Assembly (NCBI GenBank): GCA_036502085.1
Contig: DASXZD010000020.1
Coordinates: 62,001-126,000 of the forward strand
DNA from: PALSA-505 sp036502085
Lineage (GTDB): Bacteria; Actinomycetota; Actinomycetes; Streptosporangiales; Streptosporangiaceae
DNA length: 64,000 nucleotides
Direction of reading: 5' to 3'
A program made the translations under genes and the position numbers. Under the pieces are notes generated by a model, which saw only the letters and a list, made by a program, of their open reading frames with translations, was not told the origin of the DNA and ran no database searches. Of this stretch, positions 51,186 through 60,040 are shown in pieces (within the stretch, counting starts at the first letter, position 1; each line of letters starts with the position of its first letter).

Positions 51186-51899
51186 ATGTCGTTGTCACGT
51201 GTCGAGTCGGTGCAGACACCGGACGGGCCGTTCGATCTGACCGTGTGGCCGCCGCCGGCGGCGGCCAGCGGTCCTGCGTTGCTGCTGATCCAGGAGATCT
51301 TCGGGGTCAGCGACTACATCACGGCCGTCGCCGAGGACCTGGCGGGCCTGGGGTACGTCGTCGGGGCCCCCGATCTGTTCTGGCGGTTCAAGCCCGGCCA
51401 CAAGGCCGGTCACGATGAGGCCGGGCTGAACGAGTCGCTGGCCCTGGTCTCCCGTTTCGACGTCGCGCAGGGCGTCGCCGATGCGGCCGCCGCGCTGGCG
51501 CACCTGCGGTCGCTGCCGGAAGCCGATGACCGGGCCGGCGTCGTCGGGTTCTGCCTGGGCGGGAACATCGCCTATTTCCTCGCGGCGCAGGCCGAGCTGG
51601 ACGCGGCCGTCTCGTTCTACGGCTCGGGCGTTCCCGGCAGCCTGGAGGTTCTCGACCAGATCAGCGCCCCGCTGCAGTTCCACTTCGGCGGCAGCGACCC
51701 GTACATTCCGCGCGATCAGGTCGCCGCGGTGGAACAGGCGTCGGCCGGGCGCGGCAACGTCGAGATTCACGTGGAGGAAGAGGCCGGGCACGCCTTCCAC
51801 AACCGGAAGGCTCCGATGTTCTACGTGCCGGAGCCCGCGGCCAGGGCGTGGCTGCGGACCGAAGACTTCCTCCGCCGTCACCTCCCGGTCCGGTCGTAG
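51186..51899 (+). CDS. Dienelactone hydrolase family protein
   Basis: 237 aa alpha/beta hydrolase. The nucleophile elbow is GFCLGGN (Cys, as in true dienelactone hydrolases). The acid and His lie near FGGSDPYIP and EEAGHAFHNR. GGAGGCAGCA precedes ATG 51186. No chlorocatechol genes are near, so the substrate is open. Confidence 0.92.
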   Translation: MSLSRVESVQTPDGPFDLTVWPPPAAASGPALLLIQEIFGVSDYITAVAEDLAGLGYVVGAPDLFWRFKPGHKAGHDEAGLNESLALVSRFDVAQGVADAAAALAHLRSLPEADDRAGVVGFCLGGNIAYFLAAQAELDAAVSFYGSGVPGSLEVLDQISAPLQFHFGGSDPYIPRDQVAAVEQASAGRGNVEIHVEEEAGHAFHNRKAPMFYVPEPAARAWLRTEDFLRRHLPVRS

Positions 51900-51947
51900 C
51901 CGCCTTGTTCGAGCTGCCGCTCGGGACAGCGAAGCAGAGGAGAGCAC

Positions 51948-52298
51948 GTGACCGCAGTACCAGGAATCGACCCGACGGTGCCGCCCAGCGGAACCGGCTG
52001 CGTCGAATGCGACGCCGCCGGCGGCTGGTGGGTTCACCTGCGCCGGTGCACGCAGTGCGGGCACATCGGCTGCTGTGACACCTCGCCGGCCCAGCACGCC
52101 AGCGCGCACGCGGCCGAGACCGGGCACCCGATCATCAGGAGCTTCGAGCCTGGCGAGGCGTGGTTCTGGAGCTTCGAGACCGACGAGATGTACGAGGACG
52201 GCCCGGAACTGGTCCCGCCGCAGCACCACCCGGCCGATCAGGCCGTTCCCGGCCCGGCCGGCCGGGTCCCGCGCGACTGGCAGTCCCACCTGCACTAG
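51948..52298 (+). CDS. UBP-type zinc-finger protein
   Basis: 116 aa. Cys and His ligands are in CVECDAAGGWW, LRRCTQCGHIGCCDTSPAQH and HAAETGHPIIRSFEPGE, the ZnF-UBP pattern. These stand-alone bacterial versions are common in actinobacteria; ubiquitin binding is not implied. AGGAGAG before GTG 51948. Confidence 0.93.
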   Translation: MTAVPGIDPTVPPSGTGCVECDAAGGWWVHLRRCTQCGHIGCCDTSPAQHASAHAAETGHPIIRSFEPGEAWFWSFETDEMYEDGPELVPPQHHPADQAVPGPAGRVPRDWQSHLH

Positions 52299-52363
52299 GC
52301 AGATCCCCGCTGATCAGCTGCCCGCTTTCCTTAAGGCCCCCGCGGCACCCGGCCAGTAGCAGG

Positions 52364-52406
52364 CATTACGTGAGACGTTCCCGCGGAGACGGCTCACGCA
52401 ATTGCG
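52364..52406. terminator. Repeated-type hairpin terminator, copy B
   Basis: CGTGAGACG...CGGAGACGGCTCACG can form a stem-loop with G/C-rich arms, with GCAATTGCG at one border. Inverted relative to copy A at 17167-17205. Sits between the UBP gene end and the accD-like gene end. Confidence 0.6.
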
Positions 52407-52412
52407 CTGTGG

Positions 52413-53888
52413 CTAGAGCGGGATGTTGCCGTGCGCGCCCCGAACGTCCGGGGCGGCGGCGATCGCCGCGGCGATGGCCTCCCGGGTGCGGGCCGGGTCG
52501 ATGACCTCGTCCACCACGCCGAGGTCGATGGCGCGGTCCAGGCCGCCAGACTCCTTGTCGTGCTCGGCCGCCAGCGACGCCTCCAGCTCGTGCCGTTCCT
52601 CGGGCGGGACGCCGGCCAGCGTGCGCCGGTGCAGGATCCGGACCGCCGCGACCGGGCCCATCACGGCGAGTTCCGCGCCGGGCCAGGCCAGCACGCGGGT
52701 GGCGCCGAGGGCGCGGGAGTTCATCGCGATGTACGCGCCGCCGTAGGCCTTGCGGGTCACCAGCGTGACCCGGGGCACCCTGGCCTCGGCGAAGGCGTGC
52801 AGCAGCTTGGCGCCGCGGCGCACCACGCCGTCCCATTCCTGGCCCACGCCCGGCAGGTAGCCGGGCACGTCGACGAGCACGACCAGCGGCACGCCGAACG
52901 CGTCGCACATCCGGACGAACCTGGCCGCCTTCTCCGCCGAGGTCGCGTCCAGGCAGCCGCCGAGCCGCAGCGGGTTGCTGGCGATCACCCCGACCGTGCG
53001 GCCGGCCAGCCGGCCCAGCGCGGTCACGATGTTCGGCGCCCACCGGGGGTGCAACTCCACCCCCGGCCCGTCGAGCAGCCCGGCCACCACCGGGTGCACG
53101 TCGTACGCGCGGCGCGGCGAATCCGGCAGCAGCCCGCCCAGGTCCGTGCCGGCCGTATCGGCGGCGCGGGCGGCGGCCGGATCGATGGTGCCCTGGCGGC
53201 CGAGCAGCAGCGCGACCCGCCGCGCCTCGGCCAGCGCCGCGGCGTCGGTCTCGGTGACGATGTGCACCACGCCGGAGCGGCGGCTGTGCGGCTCGGGGCC
53301 GCCGAGCCGGGCGGCGTCCACGTCCTCGCCGGTGACGCTGCGCACCACATCGGGCCCGGTGACGAAGATCCGCCCGGCCTCCGACAGGATTACCATGTCG
53401 GTCAGCGCCGGCCCGTAGGCCGCGCCGCCGGCGGCCGGGCCGAGCACCACCGAAATCTGCGGCACCACGCCGGAGGCGCGGGTCATCGCGGCGAACACGG
53501 TGCCGACCGCGTGCAGGCTCTCGACGCCCTCGCGCAGCCGCGCCCCGCCCGAATGCCACAGTCCGATCACCGGCGCGCCGAGCGCGATCGCCTCGTCGTA
53601 GGCAGCCACGATCGCCGCGCAGCCCGCGCTGCCCATCGCGCCGCCCTGCACCCGCGGGTCGCTGGCGAACGCCACCGCCGGCATCCCGTCGATCCGGCCG
53701 GCCCCGGCCAGCGCCCCGCAGTCATCGGCCGGGCTGATCTCCCGCAGCGTGCCGGGATCGAACAGCGCGGCCAGCCGCTGCTGCGGCTCGCGGGGCAGCG
53801 ACGCGGACAGCGCGCGAGCAGCGGCCGGAGCGGAATCTCCTGGCTGGCGCGGGCTGACGGCCGTGACGGGGTTGTCGAGGACGGTCAC
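52413..53888 (-). CDS. Acyl-CoA carboxylase beta (carboxyltransferase) subunit
   Basis: About 491 aa. IGLWHSGGARLREGVESLHAVG and GPAAGGAAYGPALTDMVIL are the N-terminal carboxyltransferase motifs. RKAYGGAYIAMNSRALGA and WPGAELAVMGP are the C-terminal ones. It carboxylates acetyl- or propionyl-CoA to feed FAS II. GTG 53888 is preferred because GGGGAGATC precedes it; ATG 53915 overlaps the fabF stop. No biotin domain, as expected for the beta subunit. Confidence 0.92.
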   Translation of the reverse strand: MTVLDNPVTAVSPRQPGDSAPAAARALSASLPREPQQRLAALFDPGTLREISPADDCGALAGAGRIDGMPAVAFASDPRVQGGAMGSAGCAAIVAAYDEAIALGAPVIGLWHSGGARLREGVESLHAVGTVFAAMTRASGVVPQISVVLGPAAGGAAYGPALTDMVILSEAGRIFVTGPDVVRSVTGEDVDAARLGGPEPHSRRSGVVHIVTETDAAALAEARRVALLLGRQGTIDPAAARAADTAGTDLGGLLPDSPRRAYDVHPVVAGLLDGPGVELHPRWAPNIVTALGRLAGRTVGVIASNPLRLGGCLDATSAEKAARFVRMCDAFGVPLVVLVDVPGYLPGVGQEWDGVVRRGAKLLHAFAEARVPRVTLVTRKAYGGAYIAMNSRALGATRVLAWPGAELAVMGPVAAVRILHRRTLAGVPPEERHELEASLAAEHDKESGGLDRAIDLGVVDEVIDPARTREAIAAAIAAAPDVRGAHGNIPL

Positions 53889-53911
53889 GATCTCCCCTTC
53901 CGTGCGGCGGC

Positions 53912-55156
<1,245 letters not shown>

Positions 55157-55192
55157 CTGCGATCAGCTCCTCGGGAGAGGGGGAGGTACCGG

Positions 55193-55447
55193 TCAGGCGG
55201 ACACGCCGGAACGCTGCACGAACTGCACGACGTCCCGCACGGTCTTGAGGTTCTTCAGCTCGTCGTCGGGGATCTCCACGCCGAACTTGTCCTGCGCGGC
55301 CACCGCGATCTCGACCATCGACAGCGAGTCGATGTCGAGGTCGTCGACGAAGCTCTTGTCCGGCGTGACCTCGTCGGCCGGCACGCCGGCGATCTCGTCG
55401 ATGATCTCGCCCAGTCCGGCCAGGATGTCCTGCTCGGTCATGCTCAT
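55193..55447 (-). CDS. acpP: Acyl carrier protein
   Basis: 84 aa, acidic. The phosphopantetheine Ser is in DIDSLSMVEI. ATG 55447 (MSMTEQD) has AAGGAG 10 nt before it; ATG 55441 is an alternative. Sits between fabH and fabF. Confidence 0.95.
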   Translation of the reverse strand: MSMTEQDILAGLGEIIDEIAGVPADEVTPDKSFVDDLDIDSLSMVEIAVAAQDKFGVEIPDDELKNLKTVRDVVQFVQRSGVSA

Positions 55448-55491
55448 GTCTGCGTTGCTCCTTGTTGTCTGGCAGTGGAACGGGAAGGCGG

Positions 55492-56460
55492 TCAGGGTAC
55501 CTTGATCACCTGGGCGGCGTAGCACAGCCCGGCGCCGAAGCCCAGCAGCAGCGCCCGCCCTCCCGGGCTGATCGCGTCCCGCTCGGCCAGCCGGGACAGC
55601 GCCAGCGGGATCGACGCGGACGATGTGTTCCCCGCGTGCACGATGTCGTCGGCGACCAGGGCCTGCGGAGCGCCCAGGCTGCGGGCGATGGACTCCACGA
55701 TCCGCAGGTTGGCCTGGTGCGGGATGAACGCGTCCAGGTCAGCGGGCGCGACCCCGGCCCGCTCGCACGCGTCCAGCGCCACCTGGGCCAGCTCCGTCGT
55801 CGCCCAGCGGAACACGGCCTGCCCCTCCTGGACGATGAACGAGTTGCGGTCGGCGACGCAGATCTTGTCCGCCATGCGGCCCGCGCTGCCCCAGGCCACC
55901 GGGCCGATGCCGGGCTCGTCGCGCGGGTCGGCCACCGGGCCGACCACCGCCGCGCCCGCGCCGTCGGCGAAGATGATCGAGGTCGACCGGTCGGTCCAGT
56001 CCACCCAGGACGACAGCTTCTCCGCGCCTATCACCAGCACGTGCCGGGCCGAGCCCGCGCGCACCGCGTCGCTCGCGCCGGCCAGCGCGTAGCAGAAGCC
56101 CGCGCACGCGGCGTTCACGTCGTAGGCGCCGGGCGCGACGATGCCGAGCCGGTGCGCCACCGTGGCGGAGACGTTGGGAATGGGAGACTCGGGCGTGCAG
56201 GTCGCCACGATTACCAGGTCGATGTCGCCGGGGGACAGGCCGCTGCCGGCCAGCGCCTTGCCGCCCGCCGCGACGGCCATGTCGGGGAGGGTCTCGTCAG
56301 GGGAGGCGATCCGCCGGCTGGCGATGCCGACCCGGCTGCGGATCCACTCGTCGCTGGTGTCCACCTGCCGGGCGAGGTCGTCGTTGCTGACCTCGTTTGG
56401 CGGCTGGTACCCGCCGAACGCCAGGATCCGGGCGCCTGCCGCGCCTTGTGCTAGCCGCAT
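55492..56460 (-). CDS. fabH: 3-oxoacyl-ACP synthase III
   Basis: 322 aa. Active-site Cys in VNAACAGFCYAL, His in FIPHQANLRIVESIA, Asn in AGNTSSASIPLAL. It starts FAS II by condensing acyl-CoA with malonyl-ACP; actinomycete FabH often prefers branched starters. ATG 56460 abuts the fabD stop. Confidence 0.95.
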   Translation of the reverse strand: MRLAQGAAGARILAFGGYQPPNEVSNDDLARQVDTSDEWIRSRVGIASRRIASPDETLPDMAVAAGGKALAGSGLSPGDIDLVIVATCTPESPIPNVSATVAHRLGIVAPGAYDVNAACAGFCYALAGASDAVRAGSARHVLVIGAEKLSSWVDWTDRSTSIIFADGAGAAVVGPVADPRDEPGIGPVAWGSAGRMADKICVADRNSFIVQEGQAVFRWATTELAQVALDACERAGVAPADLDAFIPHQANLRIVESIARSLGAPQALVADDIVHAGNTSSASIPLALSRLAERDAISPGGRALLLGFGAGLCYAAQVIKVP

Positions 56461-57813
56461 TTAGACCGACCTTTGCTCGACGGTGCCCGTACTTTCCGTG
56501 CCGGAAAGACGCCCTACGGTACTTTCTGTGCCGGAAAGACGCCCTACGGCAGGCTGGAGCCGGGCCAGGGGCTGCCAGGCGCTGACCGGATCCCCGTCCT
56601 CGACCAGCCACTCGATGATCGCGCCCGGGTACGGCGGCGCGATGGACCTGTGATCGGCCCGCGCTTCCACCCGGCCGATCTCGTCTCCCGCGGCGACCTC
56701 GGCTCCCGCCGGGACGCCGGGCGCGCCGCCGGCGCCCGCGCGGAAGGTGCCGGCCAGCGGCGCGACGAGCAGCCGCCATTCGGGGTGGTGCCCATCCGCC
56801 CCCGGGTGATCGCCATCGTCGGAAGAATCGTGATTTTCCCTTACGCTGGGGCGCCTGTCCGCGGCGGTTCCGTGCCCGTTCGCGGCCTGGCCGTGGGCGG
56901 CGGCCAGGGTGCGGGCGGCGGCCAGATCCTCGGGCTTTTTGATGGCGAGCAGTTCGGTGCCGGGCAGCGCGCGCCGGGCCAGGCCGGTCAGCGTGCCGGC
57001 CGGCGGCAGCTCGATGAAGGCGGTGACGCCGAGGGCCGCCATCGACCGCAGGCAGGCGTCCCAGCGGACCGGCGCGCTGACCTGGGCGACGATGCGGTCC
57101 AGCCAGTAGGCGCCCGAGGCCGTCGCGGCCCCGTCGCGGTTGGACAGCAGGATGATGCCGGGGTCGCTGACGGCCAGGCCGGCCGCGGCGGCGCGCAGCG
57201 CGTCGGTGGCGGGGCTCATGTGCGAGGTGTGGAACGCGCCGGCGACCCGCAGCGGGCGCAGCCTGACGCCGGGCGGCGGGTCGGCGGCGAACGCGGCCAG
57301 CTGCGCCGTCGTCCCCGCGGCGACGATCTGCCCGGCGCCGTTGATGTTGGCCGGGGTGAGCCCGTGCGCGCTGATCGACGCGAGCACCTGCGGCTCGTCC
57401 CCGCCGAGCACCGCGGTCATCCCGGTCGGCGTGACCGCCGCGGCGTCGGCCATCGCCCGGCCGCGGACCCGCACCAGTGCCAGCGCGTCGGCCGGGCTGA
57501 GCACGCCGGCGATCGCGCCCGCGGTCAGCTCGCCCACGCTGTGCCCGGCCGTGGCGTGCGCGGCGCGCGAGGCGCCGTCCGGGCCGCCGAAGGCTGCCTC
57601 GGCGATCGCCAGGCCGGCCGCGACCAGCAGCGGCTGGGCGATCGAGGTGTCGGTGATCTCGTCGGCGCCGGCCTTCGTGCCGTACCGGACGAGATCACAT
57701 CCGGCCAGCTCAGACCACTCGGCGAGGCGGTCGGACAATCCGGGCAGGTCGAGCCACGGGGTGAGGAACCCCGGGGTCTGGGCACCCTGTCCGGGCGCAG
57801 CGATGACGAGCAT
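56461..57813 (-). CDS. fabD: Malonyl-CoA:ACP transacylase with C-terminal lipoyl/biotinyl-like domain
   Basis: 450 aa against about 310 for usual FabD. The catalytic domain (1-310) has APGQGAQTPGFLTPW, AGHSVGELTAG with the catalytic Ser, and GAFHTSHM with the catalytic His. Then come a linker with a poly-acidic/His patch and residues about 345-425 with a lipoyl/biotinyl-like fold: WRLLVAPLAGTFR, GDEIGRVEARADHRSIAPPY, VEDGDPVSAWQPLARL. The biotin lysine motif (EAMKM) is replaced by EARADHR, so no acceptor lysine is present. The end carries two copies of VGRLSGTEST. Confidence 0.9.
   Translation of the reverse strand: MLVIAAPGQGAQTPGFLTPWLDLPGLSDRLAEWSELAGCDLVRYGTKAGADEITDTSIAQPLLVAAGLAIAEAAFGGPDGASRAAHATAGHSVGELTAGAIAGVLSPADALALVRVRGRAMADAAAVTPTGMTAVLGGDEPQVLASISAHGLTPANINGAGQIVAAGTTAQLAAFAADPPPGVRLRPLRVAGAFHTSHMSPATDALRAAAAGLAVSDPGIILLSNRDGAATASGAYWLDRIVAQVSAPVRWDACLRSMAALGVTAFIELPPAGTLTGLARRALPGTELLAIKKPEDLAAARTLAAAHGQAANGHGTAADRRPSVRENHDSSDDGDHPGADGHHPEWRLLVAPLAGTFRAGAGGAPGVPAGAEVAAGDEIGRVEARADHRSIAPPYPGAIIEWLVEDGDPVSAWQPLARLQPAVGRLSGTESTVGRLSGTESTGTVEQRSV
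56490..56549. repeat. 30-bp tandem repeat forming two hairpins at the fabD end
   Basis: Units 56490-56519 and 56520-56549 differ by one base. Each contains CTTTCC-gtgcc-GGAAAG (or one change), a 6-bp-arm stem. They encode the last residues of FabD and lie 30 nt before the fabH start, so could shape the mRNA between the two genes. Confidence 0.75.
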
Positions 57814-57881
57814 TACTCCAGCCTGCCCTGTAGAACCTCGATATACGAATGCGGGACTCGACGAACTTTCCGGCGTAAGGT

Positions 57882-57898
57882 TTGTAGCTTACCTACAA
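57882..57898. promoter_or_regulatory. Palindrome TTGTAG-N5-CTACAA upstream of fabD
   Basis: Perfect 6-bp arms (57882-57887, 57893-57898) overlapping the fasR stop codon, about 70 bp before the fabD start. In Streptomyces FasR is reported to activate the fabDHPF operon by binding upstream of fabD, so this is a candidate site. Confidence 0.4.
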
Positions 57899-59134
57899 GC
57901 CTACCGGGGTCGCGGCCAGGCGTCCGAACACGATCGAGACCCACAGGGCGAACGCGCCGCGCCCCTCGGACGGGCCGTAACCGGTCAGCTCGGCGACCCG
58001 GCGCAGCCGGTACCGCACCGTGTTGGGATGGACGAACAGCATCCGCGCGGTCGCTTCCAGCGAGGAGCCCTGCTCCAGGTAGGCGGTCACCGTGTCGAGC
58101 AGCGTCGGCCCGCCGCGCAACAGCAGCTGGTACACCTCGCGGACCAGCTGGTCGCGGGCCACCAGATCGCCGTCCAGGGCGCGCTCGGGCAGCAGGTCGT
58201 CCGCGGTGACCGGGCGCGGCGCGTCCGGCCAGGCCGAGGCGGCCCGCAGTCCGGCCACCGCGGCCTGCGCGGACCGGGAGGCCGACTGCAGGTCGGGCAC
58301 GGCCGCGCCGACCACGATCGGCCCGGACGCGAACCGGCCGGCCAGCTGCCTGGCCGCGGCCAGCGGGTCCGGCGCGCCGCCGACGACCACGATCAGCCGG
58401 TGCCCGTGCACCCCGGCGAGCAGGTCGATCCGCGACCGCCGGGCGATCACCCGCAGGTCATCGATCAGCAGCTCGGCCTTGTCGCCCTCGGCCCGCCCGG
58501 CGATGACCGCGACCGGGGTGGATGACCAGCTCAGCGCGGAGGCCCAGGACTGCAGGCCCTCCGAGGTCTCGCCGCGGACCAGGGCGTCCACGACCAGCGC
58601 CTCCAGCCGCGCGTCCCAGGCGCCACGCGCCTCCGCGGTGCGCGCGTACACCTGGGCGGCGCCGAACGCGATCTCCCGGGTGTAGCGGAGCACGGCCTCG
58701 CGCAGGTCGGCCTGCCCGCCGGGCGCGGCCAGCGTGTCCACCTTGGCCTCCACCACGTCGATGATGACCCGGACCATCTCGACCGCCTGCTGCAGGCTGA
58801 CCGCGCGGGCCAGCTCGCGCGGCGCGGTGCCGAACACCTCGCCGGTGACCGCCGGCCTGGTCCGCTCCGGGTGCTTGACCCAGTCGACGAATGCGGCGAT
58901 GCCGGCCTGCGCGACGAGGCCGAGCCAGGACCGGTTCTCTGCCGACATCGCGGCAAACCAGGGCAGCCGGGTGTCCATCGCGGTCATCGCGGCGGAGCCG
59001 AGCGCGCCGGTCGCCCGCTCCAGGCGCCTGACGGTCTCGGCCCGCACGGTGCCGCTCGCGGACTGGACGTTTTGGTCGTCGGCCGGGCGCTGCGTCCCCC
59101 CGCGGGACACCTCAGGCCCTCTCGTAGCCGTCAC
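57893..59134 (-). CDS. fasR: FasR, PucR/CdaR-type transcriptional regulator of FAS
   Basis: 413 aa. An N-terminal sensory region (RSWLGLVAQAGIAAFVDWV) is followed by the C-terminal PucR HTH (LEQGSSLEATARMLFVHPNTVRYRLRRV). Position directly upstream of fabD and next to aceE matches FasR of Streptomyces and mycobacteria (Rv2242). GTG 59134 chosen; the frame is open to 59251. Confidence 0.88.
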   Translation of the reverse strand: MTATRGPEVSRGGTQRPADDQNVQSASGTVRAETVRRLERATGALGSAAMTAMDTRLPWFAAMSAENRSWLGLVAQAGIAAFVDWVKHPERTRPAVTGEVFGTAPRELARAVSLQQAVEMVRVIIDVVEAKVDTLAAPGGQADLREAVLRYTREIAFGAAQVYARTAEARGAWDARLEALVVDALVRGETSEGLQSWASALSWSSTPVAVIAGRAEGDKAELLIDDLRVIARRSRIDLLAGVHGHRLIVVVGGAPDPLAAARQLAGRFASGPIVVGAAVPDLQSASRSAQAAVAGLRAASAWPDAPRPVTADDLLPERALDGDLVARDQLVREVYQLLLRGGPTLLDTVTAYLEQGSSLEATARMLFVHPNTVRYRLRRVAELTGYGPSEGRGAFALWVSIVFGRLAATPVGL

Positions 59135-59194
59135 CCCGCTAGCGTGCCACGTCCAAGGTAAAAACCCCAACGCCGGTAGGGAAAGACCTGGCCT

Positions 59195-59215
59195 TATCGC
59201 GCGTCGCGATAGGGT
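59195..59215 (+). promoter_or_regulatory. Palindrome TATCGCG-cgt-CGCGATA and -10 box
   Basis: 7-bp arms (59195-59201, 59205-59211). TAGGGT (59210-59215) ends 6 nt before the GTG at 59222, a leaderless-type arrangement. Operator for the lyase gene, possibly also for fasR. Confidence 0.45.
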
Positions 59216-59221
59216 CGGCCC

Positions 59222-60040
59222 GTGATGACGCAAGCGGCCAAAGCCGAACAATTCATATCATTGCACCGTGCGGGCGATCCGCTGCTGCTGCCGAACCCGT
59301 GGGACCAGGGCTCGGCCAAGATCCTCGCCTCGCTCGGCTACCGGGCGCTCGCCACGACGAGCGGCGGCTTCGCCCTGACGCTGGGCCGGCTAGACGGATC
59401 GGTCAGCCGGGACGAGGCGCTGGAGCACGCCAGGCAGATCGTGTCCGCCACCGACCTGCCGGTCTCGGCCGACCTGGAGGGCGGCTTCGCCGACGACCCG
59501 GCCGACGTCGCGCGCACGGTCGAGCTGGCCATCGAGACCGGCCTGGCCGGCTGCTCGATCGAGGACTACAGCGGCGCGCAGCTGTACGACGCCGGGCTGG
59601 CCGCCGAGCGGATCGCCGCCGCGGCGGAGGCCGCGCACCACGGCGACGTGCCGTTCGTGCTCACCGCGCGGGCGGAGAACTTCCTGCGCGGGCGGCGGGA
59701 CCTGGCCGATACGATCGCCCGGCTGCAGTCGTACCAGCAGGCCGGCGCGGACGTGCTGTACGCGCCGGCCGTGACCGAGCTGGCCGACATCCGCCAGCTG
59801 GTCGCCGCGGTGGACCGGCCGGTCAACGTGCTGGCGCTGGCCGGGATGCCGCCGGTGGCCGAGCTGGCCGCCGCCGGGGCGGCCAGGATCTCGATCGGCA
59901 GCGGCTTTTCCACCGCCGCGTACGCGACGCTGGTGCAGACCGCGACCGAGCTGCGCGACCAGGGCAGCTACGGGTTCGCCGGCCGCCCCGGCCAGGACGG
60001 CCTGATCAGCACGCTCAAGTCCTGGCGCACCCCGTCATAG
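59222..60040 (+). CDS. Isocitrate lyase/PEP mutase superfamily protein
   Basis: 272 aa TIM barrel. LLLPNPWDQGSAKILASLGYRALATTS and VSADLEGGFADD are ICL/PEPM signatures. VTARAENFLRG is the metal/substrate loop. The catalytic KKCGH motif of true isocitrate lyases is absent, so it is an oxaloacetate decarboxylase-like or 2-methylisocitrate lyase-like member. GTG 59222 or ATG 59225. Convergent with aceE, overlapping by 6 nt. Confidence 0.9.
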   Translation: MMTQAAKAEQFISLHRAGDPLLLPNPWDQGSAKILASLGYRALATTSGGFALTLGRLDGSVSRDEALEHARQIVSATDLPVSADLEGGFADDPADVARTVELAIETGLAGCSIEDYSGAQLYDAGLAAERIAAAAEAAHHGDVPFVLTARAENFLRGRRDLADTIARLQSYQQAGADVLYAPAVTELADIRQLVAAVDRPVNVLALAGMPPVAELAAAGAARISIGSGFSTAAYATLVQTATELRDQGSYGFAGRPGQDGLISTLKSWRTPS

